The notes beneath the pieces were generated by a model, which had not been told where the DNA came from, ran no database searches, and worked only from the letters and a program-made list of their open reading frames with translations. The position numbers and the translations under genes were made by a program. From Lachnospiraceae bacterium UBA5902 (GTDB lineage Bacteria; Bacillota; Clostridia; Lachnospirales; Lachnospiraceae), in contig DJEI01000064.1 in the NCBI GenBank assembly GCA_002431865.1, positions 1 to 34,328 of the forward strand: 34,328 nucleotides of DNA, written 5' to 3'. Of this stretch, positions 24,810-32,646 are shown in pieces. The stretch's first letter is position 1. The number at the start of each line of letters is the position of its first letter.

Positions 24810-25445
24810 TTACTGTGCCAGTGTAATGACGATTGCGTCAACCGTACATCCGGTCTTTCTTGTTACAACATCCTCGACCTGTGCCCGTTTTTCATCCGGC
24901 AGGTCGGTACAATTTAAGATGACATCCACGCCGGAATCGCCGATTGACACGATTGCTTCTCCGAAGCCCTTTGCCGCAAGGATTGACTCTGCTTCCTGTT
25001 CTTTCTCTGCATCCTCAGTCAACTTCACATACGCATCGGTGGCTGCCTGTACTGCCTGCGCGTCCATGCCATCCCCGTTGATGATCTCCAACAGTGTTTC
25101 CTTGTTCTGGCTGCGGCTCTGCTCCCGGTTTAATTTGATTGACACGAAATTATTTGCTGCATTTGCCGAGGTCAGCACCGCTTCCCCAATTTTTTCTTCC
25201 TCCGAGTTCAGCTCGATATACTCATCCTCCGGAAGAGCAGATACCGTCACCTCGCCGGATACAATCTCCGCTGGTTTTGCATCTGTCTCCGTCTGCTCCT
25301 CCGCAAAGGCAGATTCGGTCGGCTCCAGCCCGCCCGGTGCCAGATCCAGTTTATTGCCGGAGAAATTTATGTAGCCTGCCACACCAAGCAACACGGTAAG
25401 TGCCCCGATAATAATCTGGTTTCGTTTCATGGTTTTTTTCTTCAT
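24810..25445 (-). CDS. spoIIIAH: Stage III sporulation protein AH
   Basis: SpoIIIAH is the mother-cell component that meets forespore SpoIIQ across the intermembrane space and forms the feeding-tube channel. The 211-aa product has a short cytoplasmic start, one membrane segment (about 9-27), an acidic linker (30-90) and a C-terminal EscJ/YscJ-like ring domain (about 95-211, SILAAKGFGEAIVSIGDSGV). ATG at 25445 follows GGGAGG. It is the last gene of the operon, before a terminator. Confidence 0.94.
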   Translation of the reverse strand: MKKKTMKRNQIIIGALTVLLGVAGYINFSGNKLDLAPGGLEPTESAFAEEQTETDAKPAEIVSGEVTVSALPEDEYIELNSEEEKIGEAVLTSANAANNFVSIKLNREQSRSQNKETLLEIINGDGMDAQAVQAATDAYVKLTEDAEKEQEAESILAAKGFGEAIVSIGDSGVDVILNCTDLPDEKRAQVEDVVTRKTGCTVDAIVITLAQ

Positions 25446-25455
25446 AAAAACCTCC

Positions 25456-25851
25456 CTAATTTTTTACCAAAACCGCCACCTTATGTGCCGGCAGATCAAA
25501 AAGCGCGCATACCGCCAAGGTAATATCCGCAATCGTGGTACCTGTGACCGCTTCCTTTTTAATTGTGATCAACACACCCGTGATCGTCTCTGTGCCGCCA
25601 GATCCATAATACGTCTGTGTGCAATCCCCTGCATAGATCAATACGTCAACCATGTCCGCGCCGTAGGTGTCCGCAAGCAGCTCCCGCAGACGCGTCTCAT
25701 AGGAAGCGGTTGTGTCAGACGAAGATCCGGTCTGCCCCACCGTGGTCTGCACCTTCTTCTGTGGCATCACGATCACAAGCAGCAAAATCCCGCACAGTAC
25801 AACCAGAATTACCTTGTTCCATTTTTCATTTTTCTTAAATTTCCACTCCAT
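25456..25851 (-). CDS. spoIIIAG: Stage III sporulation protein AG (short form)
   Basis: SpoIIIAG forms a large ring in the intermembrane space of the engulfed forespore. This 131-aa version has one membrane segment (about 12-30, VILVVLCGILLLVIVMP), a short linker and a ring-building domain (about 50-131, YETRLRELLADTYGADMVDVLI). It is clearly shorter than the Bacillus protein (about 230 aa). Position between spoIIIAF (4-nt gap) and spoIIIAH supports the assignment. Confidence 0.9.
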   Translation of the reverse strand: MEWKFKKNEKWNKVILVVLCGILLLVIVMPQKKVQTTVGQTGSSSDTTASYETRLRELLADTYGADMVDVLIYAGDCTQTYYGSGGTETITGVLITIKKEAVTGTTIADITLAVCALFDLPAHKVAVLVKN

Positions 25852-25855
25852 ATTC

Positions 25856-26326
25856 TCACCGTCTTACTACATATATACGAGCATCCTCCAGATTATAGAC
25901 ATCCGAAATGTATTTTTTTATTTCTTTTTCTATCTCCGCTGTTGCCTTTGCCTCACTTATGTAAATCGTGCATTGCAGCAGCTCTCCATCGGCATCCGTT
26001 ATGATTGCAACATCCTCAACTGGATAACTCTGAAGCTCTTTTTTGAGGCCTTCCCGGATGCCCATACCATAATAATCCGTGATGCTTCCGCCGACTCCTG
26101 CAACGGCTTCCTGCCCTTCCACATGCTCGATCTCCTGCAACAATTCCTGCAGATCTCCGCTTCCAAATTCAAACAGGAATTTGAGTGGGCTTGCGAGCAG
26201 CACGATCACGACCAGTCCGATAAAATACCGGATGTATTGCTTATATTGATTGGACGGCGCCATATGCGTCACAATCGTTGCGAGCAGCAGATAAAAGATC
26301 AGACTTTTCATCCAGCCAAACAGCAT
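25856..26326 (-). CDS. spoIIIAF: Stage III sporulation protein AF
   Basis: A 156-aa protein with two N-terminal membrane segments (about 7-22 and 33-52) joined by a short loop (APSNQYKQYIRYFIGLV), followed by an about 90-residue soluble domain of the ring-building type (EIEKEIKKYISDVYNLEDARI). It fits SpoIIIAF of the mother-cell export complex. It starts 2 nt after spoIIIAE. Confidence 0.92.
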   Translation of the reverse strand: MLFGWMKSLIFYLLLATIVTHMAPSNQYKQYIRYFIGLVVIVLLASPLKFLFEFGSGDLQELLQEIEHVEGQEAVAGVGGSITDYYGMGIREGLKKELQSYPVEDVAIITDADGELLQCTIYISEAKATAEIEKEIKKYISDVYNLEDARIYVVRR

Positions 26327-26328
26327 AG

Positions 26329-27660
26329 CTACCCTCCTGTTCCATTCGTTGCCCCCGACATGATCGCGAGGGTTATGATAAATAAGACGAGTGCACTTGC
26401 CAGCGCCTGCATCAGCATGCCGATTCCATTTGCCAGTGCCGTCGTGCCATCCACATACCGCTTATCGCCCATCGGCTGAATCAGCGCGGTTGTGATCCGC
26501 ACCGTAAACATCAGCAAGAAAAGCTTGATGATCGGAATCAGACAGATGCCGGACAGAATCAGGATACCTGCGATACCGATACTGTTTTTTACGATCATGC
26601 CACACGCAAGATAGGTGCCTGCAAGCACCGATACCACGCTTCCCGGAATCGCAGTCAGCGCCCGGTTCACCGCCGTTTTCCCAAGAATGTCCATCTGCGG
26701 CTCCAGCAAGCCCTTGATCACATTTAACCCGATCACAACGACGATGATCGTCCGCAAGATCCATTTGATCAGGCTCTGCACAAGCTCACACAGCTTCGAG
26801 AAGCTGTCCTCTTTTTGCAGGTTATTCACAAGTGCCACAATCACATAGAATTCAATGAGGGGCAGCACCAGCCTTATAATCACCGCCTGTATCAGCCAGA
26901 TTCCGATTAAAACGAGATTGTATGTACCACCTGCCGTCGTAGCATGCCCGATAAACTGCAGCACGAGCAAAAATGCCGGAACTAACAGCCGCACCGCAAC
27001 CAGCACCTTGTCGAGTGCGGCAAGCGTGATCGAATATGCCATCGAAAAGGAGGTCAGCAACAGCGATGTCATCAGCATATAAGTAATATAAAATCCATTT
27101 TCACTGATAAATCCTCCCGCAAACGAATTCGACAGATTCACAAAGATGCTTCCGATCAGAACGATACCGACCAGCTCCAGAAGCAGTCCTTTGTTCTGCG
27201 AAAGCTCGCCGAAGAAGACGTTGCTGATTGTCGCAAGCAATACCGATAACACCGACTTATTGTCACCCTCCACCTGCCTTTTTACCATCTCCGTAATTGG
27301 CATAGCCGTCTGAATGCCCTGTTGCTGCAACGCGCGTTCTACCTCATCCAGATTCAGTTCATCGAAGATGGAATTATAGATGGAGGTAGTTGTCTGCGAA
27401 TCGTCTGATTCCTGTGTGGATTCTGTCGTGGCTGCCTGTTCACCCGGCTCTTGTGTGGATTCTATCGTGGCTGCCTGTCCGCCCGGCTCTTGTGTGGATT
27501 CTGTGGTAACTGCCTGTCCGTCTGATGACTGCGTGGTTCCTGTCAGCGACTGTGCCCGCACAGGCAGTATATAGATATCCAAAAAAAAGAAAATGGCCAG
27601 TATCAATACCAGCCATCTGCAAGTGAAATATGTAGTTGTATGCGTGGTTCGCGGATTCAT
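26329..27660 (-). CDS. spoIIIAE: Stage III sporulation protein AE
   Basis: SpoIIIAE is the large polytopic membrane protein of the SpoIIIA complex. The 443-aa product has an N-terminal hydrophobic signal (about 15-35), a Thr/Glu/Gln-rich repeat linker (about 48-90), and then seven or eight membrane segments from about 150 to the end. The conserved region FDELNLDEVERAL lies after the linker. ATG at 27660 has GGAGG 10 nt upstream. The 13-aa tandem repeats in the linker are unusual for the family. Confidence 0.93.
   Translation of the reverse strand: MNPRTTHTTTYFTCRWLVLILAIFFFLDIYILPVRAQSLTGTTQSSDGQAVTTESTQEPGGQAATIESTQEPGEQAATTESTQESDDSQTTTSIYNSIFDELNLDEVERALQQQGIQTAMPITEMVKRQVEGDNKSVLSVLLATISNVFFGELSQNKGLLLELVGIVLIGSIFVNLSNSFAGGFISENGFYITYMLMTSLLLTSFSMAYSITLAALDKVLVAVRLLVPAFLLVLQFIGHATTAGGTYNLVLIGIWLIQAVIIRLVLPLIEFYVIVALVNNLQKEDSFSKLCELVQSLIKWILRTIIVVVIGLNVIKGLLEPQMDILGKTAVNRALTAIPGSVVSVLAGTYLACGMIVKNSIGIAGILILSGICLIPIIKLFLLMFTVRITTALIQPMGDKRYVDGTTALANGIGMLMQALASALVLFIITLAIMSGATNGTGG
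27406..27519. repeat. 39-bp tandem repeats in spoIIIAE
   Basis: About three copies of a 39-bp unit encode near-identical 13-residue repeats of the form G(G/E)QAAT(I/T)ESTQEP in the linker of SpoIIIAE. Copies differ by a few bases and the frame is kept. Length variation between strains is likely. Confidence 0.88.
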
Positions 27661-27676
27661 TCAGCGGTTTCCTCCA

Positions 27677-28063
27677 TCAATTGATCAACGACAGTACCGT
27701 CTGCACAACCTGCATGAAAACTGGAAGCGACACGACCAGCATCGTAAGCTTCCCAAGCAGTTCGATCTGGGATGCAACCGCACTGTATCCGGCATCCTTG
27801 CTGATGCTTGCCGCAAACTCGCAGATATAGGCAATTCCAATCAGCTTGACCAAGATTACCAGATAGGTACTGTCCATCCGGATCTTGTCCGTCAAGGCTT
27901 CAATACCGGAAAGCATCACACGCATCCGTGACACGCAGATAAACAACAACACAAGGCACACCGCCACACTGATAAATGTGCTGTATTCCGGATTCTTGGA
28001 TTTCAAGGACAACGCCAAAATCACCGCCACGATTGCAAATACCATCGTTACTCCCAGATTCAT
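27677..28063 (-). CDS. spoIIIAD: Stage III sporulation protein AD
   Basis: A 128-aa integral membrane protein with about four hydrophobic segments (residues 3-18, 28-45, 65-85 and 100-125). It contains the family-like stretch LVKLIGIAYICEFAASISKD. ATG at 28063 is preferred to a longer in-frame start because it follows AAGGGGG and begins directly with the first membrane segment. It lies between spoIIIAC (11-nt gap) and spoIIIAE. Confidence 0.92.
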   Translation of the reverse strand: MNLGVTMVFAIVAVILALSLKSKNPEYSTFISVAVCLVLLFICVSRMRVMLSGIEALTDKIRMDSTYLVILVKLIGIAYICEFAASISKDAGYSAVASQIELLGKLTMLVVSLPVFMQVVQTVLSLIN

Positions 28064-28074
28064 ACTCTGCCCCC

Positions 28075-28269
28075 TTAAAATCCAAACAATGTGTTGATGT
28101 CCTGAAACAGCTGATTGACATAGGGAATAATCCACGTCAGTACGATGATCAAGCCTGCAAGGCTGACTAGATATGCCTGATCATCCCTGCCCGAATGCTT
28201 CAATACCTGATTGATGAGTGCCACGACAATTCCAACGGCTGCAATTTTAAAGATCAACTGAATCGTCAT
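28075..28269 (-). CDS. spoIIIAC: Stage III sporulation protein AC
   Basis: A 64-aa protein with two membrane segments (about 4-22 and 34-55) and the family pattern IAAVGIVVALINQVLKHSGRDDQA. ATG at 28269 is chosen over an ATG two codons earlier because AGGGGA lies 7 nt before it but only about 1 nt before the other. Confidence 0.92.
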   Translation of the reverse strand: MTIQLIFKIAAVGIVVALINQVLKHSGRDDQAYLVSLAGLIIVLTWIIPYVNQLFQDINTLFGF

Positions 28270-28288
28270 TTTCATTCCCCTGCATCTG

Positions 28289-28810
28289 CTAAATCAAGAT
28301 TATAATCAGTAACACACCTGCGACACTTCCCACCACAAGCGACAATCGCATACGATCTTTTGCCTCTGCCTCCAACTCCCGAATATGCCGTCCCAGATCT
28401 GCCTGCAGCAATGCCAGTCCCTCTTCCTGTGCCTGTACATCCAGATATCCGATGGTCTGTCCCAGGTTATATATATATTCCATATCCTCTTGTTTTAGAC
28501 CGGAACCCTCATACAGCTTGTCTGCATGTTCTATCCAGATCTGATCAAAATCGGCAGCCGCTTCCATGTAGGAATATGCCTGTCCCTGCTGTGCTTCCGC
28601 GAGTGCCTGTGCAAGCTCTGACAGCCATGGTGCATATGGCTGACGGCATTTTTTTGCAACACGTGCAAATACATGCGTCAGAATATCTCTCCGGTAGCGA
28701 AGTTCCGACGTGACAACGGTAAGCACGCGGGCATATTCCTGCATTTCCTTTACACGCCTGCGGATTGCCATCGCGTGCAGGATTCCCATTGTCACACAGC
28801 CACCAAGCAC
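28289..28810 (-). CDS. spoIIIAB: Stage III sporulation protein AB, start uncertain
   Basis: A 173-aa SpoIIIAB-type protein: N-terminal hydrophobic stretch, long helical domain (about 17-150, RVKEMQEYARVL, SELRYRRDILTHVF), C-terminal membrane segment (LVVGSVAGVLLIIILI). The coordinates use GTG at 28810, which has no good ribosome binding site. Upstream in-frame codons read CKLIGITC, matching the usual SpoIIIAB start (KLIG), so translation probably begins earlier. No ATG/GTG/TTG is available there; CTG at 28828 overlaps the spoIIIAA stop as CTGA, which would fit coupled initiation. A small sequence error or a real frameshift near the start is another option. Confidence 0.85.
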   Translation of the reverse strand: MLGGCVTMGILHAMAIRRRVKEMQEYARVLTVVTSELRYRRDILTHVFARVAKKCRQPYAPWLSELAQALAEAQQGQAYSYMEAAADFDQIWIEHADKLYEGSGLKQEDMEYIYNLGQTIGYLDVQAQEEGLALLQADLGRHIRELEAEAKDRMRLSLVVGSVAGVLLIIILI

Positions 28811-28824
28811 ACAGGTAATTCCGA

Positions 28825-29787
28825 TCAGTTTGCAACCGACAGTGAACCAATGTATAGCTCATTTCCCCTCTCGTCAAAGATCGACTCCACCGTTCCGATA
28901 CCCGCACTCCGTCCAAGCACGATGTAGCGCTCAAACACCTTCTCCTCGACCAGTTTCCGAAGCACTGGTCGCGTGCGGATATCATCAATCGAGTCTCCAT
29001 GGATTGTCGCCAGAATCCCACAACCACAGTTGATGACATAAGAAATTGCATCAATATCCTCCCGGCTGCCGATTTCATCCACTGCGATCACCTTTGGACT
29101 CATCGACCGAAGCAGCATCAGCATGCCTTCCGCCTTGGGACACCCATCTAAGATATCGGTGCGGAGTCCAACATCATTTTGCGGAATTCCCATATAGCAG
29201 GCGGCAAGCTCCGAGCGCTCATCCACCACTCCGACATTCATTCCTCTACAATAACTGTTTCCATCCGATATCAGCCGCACCAGATCCCGCAGGAGCGTTG
29301 TTTTTCCACATCCTGGCGGCGATATGATCAGTGTGTGCAACAACCTGCCATCCTTAATCACATATGGCAGCAGGCAATTTGCACAGCCCTTGATCTGATG
29401 GGATACCCGAATATTAATAAATGATATATGCTTCACGTTTCTTACTCTCCCATGCTCCAATACAACCTGACCGGCAACGCCCACGCGATGCCCGCCACAA
29501 ACCGTCACAAATCCCTGTCTCACTTCATCTTCATACGCATATAACGAATAATCCGTGACAGCATCAATAATTCCCCGGATATCATCCGCGGTCACGCGAT
29601 ACGCTTTTTTCCGATCGAGTGTCAGTCCCCCACAATTCTGCACAAAGTATTCCCCCTGCGTAAAGACCAATATCAACGGCTCGCAGATTCGGAACCGAAG
29701 CTCTATCAGGGAGTTATAATCTATGTCAATCTGATTGATTATGTACCGAATACAAGGGGGGAGTAATTTCAAGATTTCATTTTTCAC
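28825..29787 (-). CDS. spoIIIAA: Stage III sporulation protein AA (ATPase)
   Basis: SpoIIIAA is the mother-cell ATPase of the SpoIIIA-SpoIIQ channel, related to secretion ATPases. The 320-aa product has Walker A SPPGCGKTTLLRD and Walker B KVIAVDEIGS, with an N-terminal domain containing the GGHRVGVAGQ segment. The start is set at GTG 29787, which has AGGGG 8 nt upstream; an ATG six codons earlier (29805) has only TATATA before it. The first gene of spoIIIAA-AH; its end overlaps the probable spoIIIAB start. Confidence 0.94.
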   Translation of the reverse strand: MKNEILKLLPPCIRYIINQIDIDYNSLIELRFRICEPLILVFTQGEYFVQNCGGLTLDRKKAYRVTADDIRGIIDAVTDYSLYAYEDEVRQGFVTVCGGHRVGVAGQVVLEHGRVRNVKHISFINIRVSHQIKGCANCLLPYVIKDGRLLHTLIISPPGCGKTTLLRDLVRLISDGNSYCRGMNVGVVDERSELAACYMGIPQNDVGLRTDILDGCPKAEGMLMLLRSMSPKVIAVDEIGSREDIDAISYVINCGCGILATIHGDSIDDIRTRPVLRKLVEEKVFERYIVLGRSAGIGTVESIFDERGNELYIGSLSVAN

Positions 29788-29806
29788 AGCATTCACCCCT
29801 ACCATA

Positions 29807-29834
29807 TATATATGCGGGATGCGGAAATATATGA
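29807..29834 (-). promoter_or_regulatory. Candidate sigma-E promoter of the spoIIIA operon
   Basis: TCATATA (29834-29828), 13-bp spacer, CATATATA (29814-29807) on the minus strand. These resemble the mother-cell sigma-E boxes (about KMATATT and CATACA-T), and sigma-E is the known regulator of spoIIIA in Bacillus. The leader to the GTG at 29787 would be only about 13 nt, which is tight. Confidence 0.5.
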
Positions 29835-29886
29835 TTGGAAATTATAGATTTTATCTGGATTCCTCTCGCCTGTTGGCTCATTCTAT

Positions 29887-29921
29887 ACAAAAAGGCACGC
29901 CCCGAACGGAACGTGCCTTTG
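29887..29921 (-). terminator. Terminator of efp
   Basis: AAAGGCACG and CGTGCCTTT pair around a 12-nt loop, followed by TTTTTG on the minus strand. It lies about 32 nt past the efp stop and upstream of the spoIIIA promoter. Confidence 0.87.
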
Positions 29922-29951
29922 ATCATTCTGATAAAATTTGGAATTGCAAAA

Positions 29952-30509
29952 TTACTTTGCTCTTGAAAGATACTTTCCTGTACGTGTATCAATCTTGATA
30001 ACCTCGCCCTGGTTGATGAACAGAGGAACATTCAATGTTGCACCTGTCTCAACTGTACATGGCTTTGTAGCGTTTGTAGCTGTATTTCCGGCTACACCCG
30101 GCTCACACTCTGTAATCTCAAGCTCTACGAAATCCGGACCTTCTACTGCGAATACATTTCCTTCGTAGATAGAGATCTTGCAAGTCATACCTTCCTTGAC
30201 AAACTTCATAGCGTCACCAACAACGCTCTCATCAACAGGGATCATCTCAAATGTCTCCTGATCCATGAAGTAGTACAGGTTACCATCTCTGTAAGAGTAG
30301 TCCATATCCTTACGCTCGATATAAGCAGAATCAAACTTTGCTGTAGGATTGAAACTTGTCTCTCTGATTGCTCCTGTGATAATATTCTTATACTTTGTAC
30401 GAACGAATGCAGCACCCTTACCTGGCTTTACATGCTGAAACTCTATTACCTGACAAGGCTGACCATCACATACAAAAGTCACACCATTTCTGAAATCACT
30501 TGCTTCCAT
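29952..30509 (-). CDS. efp: Translation elongation factor P
   Basis: EF-P relieves ribosome stalling at polyproline. The 185-aa product has the KOW-like N-domain with the tip loop HVKPGKGAAFVRTK (Lys31 in PGKG, the position modified in some bacteria) and two OB domains, ending VIKIDTRTGKYLSRAK. Length and motifs are typical. ATG at 30509 follows AGGAGG with good spacing. Monocistronic, with its own promoter and terminator. Confidence 0.97.
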   Translation of the reverse strand: MEASDFRNGVTFVCDGQPCQVIEFQHVKPGKGAAFVRTKYKNIITGAIRETSFNPTAKFDSAYIERKDMDYSYRDGNLYYFMDQETFEMIPVDESVVGDAMKFVKEGMTCKISIYEGNVFAVEGPDFVELEITECEPGVAGNTATNATKPCTVETGATLNVPLFINQGEVIKIDTRTGKYLSRAK

Positions 30510-30566
30510 AATTATCCTCCTAAAATAACATATACGTTCGAAATAAATACATTCAGTATCTTTGTT

Positions 30567-30595
30567 ATTCTAATATACCTAATAAAAATTTTCAA
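30567..30595 (-). promoter_or_regulatory. Sigma-A promoter of efp
   Basis: TTGAAA (30595-30590), 17-bp spacer, TAGAAT (30572-30567) on the minus strand, about 50 nt before the start codon. Confidence 0.65.
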
Positions 30596-30749
30596 TAACT
30601 TTTCTGGATTTTTCGAAATTTTTCGGAAAAGTCCATTAAATCCACATTTTACCTTTCTATTTGTATCCATTTTTGCCGCATTCTCCAATCTGTTTTATAT
30701 TCAATTTACATTTTTTGTATATTTTTCAAAATTTCTTCACGTGAAATGG

Positions 30750-30778
30750 TTTGCCAAAATATAGAAATTATAGTATGC
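30750..30778 (+). promoter_or_regulatory. Candidate promoter for the citrate synthase gene
   Basis: TTGCCA, 17-bp spacer, TATGCT on the plus strand, giving a leader of about 170 nt. An extended -10 (TGGTATAAA at 30815-30823) without a good -35 is an alternative with a shorter leader. Confidence 0.45.
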
Positions 30779-30957
30779 TAATATATAAGTTATCGCAAAA
30801 CCGTGATAAACATATGGTATAAAATGCTCATATATCATGTATGTGCAATTATCAGACTGTGTCATTATCTATCGGCATATACTTATCGCATTGTACGCTT
30901 CTATAGTTACAGCGTCCGCAATGCATCATAAAGAATATCAGGTAAGGAAGTGAATAT

Positions 30958-32322
30958 ATGAATCAACAGGAATTTTCAGCAGTCACACCGGAATTTGAGC
31001 GTCTCGCCAAATTATGTGAAGGACACGATGTGATTGATCCCGAATTATATACAAAATATCAGGTAAAACGCGGACTTCGTGACTTAGATGGAAAAGGTGT
31101 CCTGACCGGACTGACCGAGATCTCAACCATCATCTCCTCTGAAGAAGTCAATAGTGTCACCGTTCCGATCGACGGACAGCTCTACTACCGTGGCATCAAC
31201 ATCTATGATCTGGTAAAAGGATTTACCTCCGAGAAACGGTTTGGTTTTGAAGAGACCGTCTATCTTCTGCTCTTCGGCGAACTGCCAAACCAAAAGGAGC
31301 TTGCAGATTTCAACACACTGCTTGGTTCCTACCGGAAGCTGCCACATCATTTTGCAAGAGACATCATCCTGAAGACGCCGACACCGGATATCATGAATGC
31401 ACTTGCCAAAAACATTCTGACGCTCAGCTCGTACGATACAAACGCGATGGATATCAGTATCCCGAACGTATTACGTCAGAGCATTGAGCTGATCGCGAAT
31501 TTCCCGGCACTTGCTGTGTACTCGTATCAGGCATACCGCCACTACGATCTTGGAAAGGGACTTTACATCCACCAGCCAAAGCCGGAGCTTTCTACTGCCG
31601 AGAATATCCTGCGTCTCCTGCGTCAGGATAAATCCTATACAGATACCGAGGCAAAGGTTCTCGACCTAGCTCTTGTACTTCATGCCGAGCATGGCGGTGG
31701 TAACAACTCAACATTTACGACACACGTTGTTACTTCCTCCGGCACGGATACCTATTCTTCCGTTGCCGCTTCTCTCTGCTCTTTGAAGGGGCCAAAGCAC
31801 GGCGGTGCCAATGTCAAGGTAAAGCGCATGTTTGACGACCTGAAAGAGCATGTCCACGATTGGGAGGACAAGGATGAGATCCGCCAGTATCTGTGTGATA
31901 TTCTGGACAAGAAAGCGTTCGACCGTTCCGGGCTGATCTACGGAATGGGGCATGCGGTTTATTCCATCTCCGATCCACGTGCAAATATCTTCCAGTCCTT
32001 CGTCGGAAAGCTGTCCGAAGAAAAGCACAAAGAAAAGGAATACAAGCTTTATATGGATGTCGCTGAGATCGCGAAGGAAGTCATCGCAGACAAGCGTAAG
32101 ATCTACAAGGGTGTCAGCCCAAATGTCGATTTCTACAGTGGCTTCGTCTATACAATGCTCGGACTTCCAGAAGAACTCTTCACTCCGATGTTCGCCGTTG
32201 CCCGTATCGCAGGCTGGAGCGCACACCGTATCGAGGAGCTGATCAACGTCAACAAGATCATCCGTCCGGCTTACAAGTCGATTGCGGAGAACCGTGCATA
32301 TACACCGATTGCAGATCGGTAA
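30958..32322 (+). CDS. gltA: Citrate synthase
   Basis: Condenses acetyl-CoA and oxaloacetate to citrate; in fermentative Clostridia this serves mainly to make 2-oxoglutarate and glutamate. The 454-aa product is citrate synthase throughout: HAEHGGGNNSTFTTHVV and GPKHGGAN in the large domain, the catalytic His in GMGHAVYSISDPRA, and NVDFYSGFVYTMLG with the catalytic Asp, then the C-terminal ARIAGWSAHRIEEL. ATG at 30958 follows AAGGA. It is divergent from efp and has a strong bidirectional terminator. The extended N-terminus (about 75 residues before the core) is seen in many Lachnospiraceae homologues (from memory). Confidence 0.95.
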   Translation: MNQQEFSAVTPEFERLAKLCEGHDVIDPELYTKYQVKRGLRDLDGKGVLTGLTEISTIISSEEVNSVTVPIDGQLYYRGINIYDLVKGFTSEKRFGFEETVYLLLFGELPNQKELADFNTLLGSYRKLPHHFARDIILKTPTPDIMNALAKNILTLSSYDTNAMDISIPNVLRQSIELIANFPALAVYSYQAYRHYDLGKGLYIHQPKPELSTAENILRLLRQDKSYTDTEAKVLDLALVLHAEHGGGNNSTFTTHVVTSSGTDTYSSVAASLCSLKGPKHGGANVKVKRMFDDLKEHVHDWEDKDEIRQYLCDILDKKAFDRSGLIYGMGHAVYSISDPRANIFQSFVGKLSEEKHKEKEYKLYMDVAEIAKEVIADKRKIYKGVSPNVDFYSGFVYTMLGLPEELFTPMFAVARIAGWSAHRIEELINVNKIIRPAYKSIAENRAYTPIADR

Positions 32323-32325
32323 GAA

Positions 32326-32368
32326 AAAGTAAAGGGGAACGATTTTTCGTTCCCCTTTACTTTTTGCT
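32326..32368. terminator. Strong bidirectional terminator between citrate synthase and the accessory cluster
   Basis: A 16-bp perfect stem, AAAGTAAAGGGGAACG, and its complement around ATTTTT, with T-runs on both sides (TTTTTGC on plus, TTTTTC on minus). It ends the plus-strand citrate synthase gene and the minus-strand small-gene cluster. Confidence 0.92.
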
Positions 32369-32398
32369 ATTCTTCTGTCGATAACATACCCTTTCTTT

Positions 32399-32626
32399 TT
32401 ATCCCCATGCGGCAACCGTATGTAAAGGGAGCACCTCACCATTGTAAAGCATCGTATATATACGCGAATATGCCGCAGATGCATCAATGTCTGGTTCAGC
32501 GGGTCGTTTAATAACCTCACGTGACTGAGCATCTATCACTAATTGAAAAAATTCACCATCTTTGCTGCCTTTGTGGCAATTCAATATGATAAATGAGCCA
32601 TCTTGAACAATATCAATATATACCAT
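32399..32626 (-). CDS. Small hypothetical protein (75 aa)
   Basis: Not recognised. The 75-residue product begins MVYIDIVQDGSFIILN and has no membrane segment or cysteine pair. ATG at 32626 follows AAAGGAG with 5-nt spacing; an upstream in-frame TTG would include the ribosome binding site and is rejected. It lies 20 nt after the broken zinc-ribbon gene and ends in a bidirectional terminator, so it is probably the last gene of the minus-strand cluster. Confidence 0.65.
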   Translation of the reverse strand: MVYIDIVQDGSFIILNCHKGSKDGEFFQLVIDAQSREVIKRPAEPDIDASAAYSRIYTMLYNGEVLPLHTVAAWG

Positions 32627-32646
32627 AAAAACTCCTTTCAACTTTA

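Larger units (their letters stand above)
30510..30957. other. 448-bp divergent intergenic region between efp and the citrate synthase gene
   Basis: No convincing gene on either strand; the open frames here are AT-rich and lack homologous features. It holds the efp promoter (30567-30595), a candidate promoter for the citrate synthase gene (30750-30778), an extended -10 TGGTATAAA (30815-30823), two direct copies of TTATCGCA (30790-30797 and 30883-30890), additional TTATC motifs at 30849 and 30865, and GATAA at 30805. No known riboswitch is recognised. Confidence 0.6.

Noticed and set aside
28545..29078. A 177-codon minus-strand frame covering the spoIIIAA-spoIIIAB junction, with a good ribosome binding site before an internal ATG at about 28851
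   Set aside because: It is the third frame of two recognised genes and its translation is Cys/Arg-rich without family features. The ribosome binding site may instead help spoIIIAB initiation.
30600..30780. Riboswitch or small RNA in the efp-citrate synthase spacer
   Set aside because: AT-rich with no conserved riboswitch core or strong secondary structure visible.
31708..32532. A 274-codon minus-strand open frame across the citrate synthase gene
   Set aside because: Antisense to a clear citrate synthase and running through the strong terminator; no family features.
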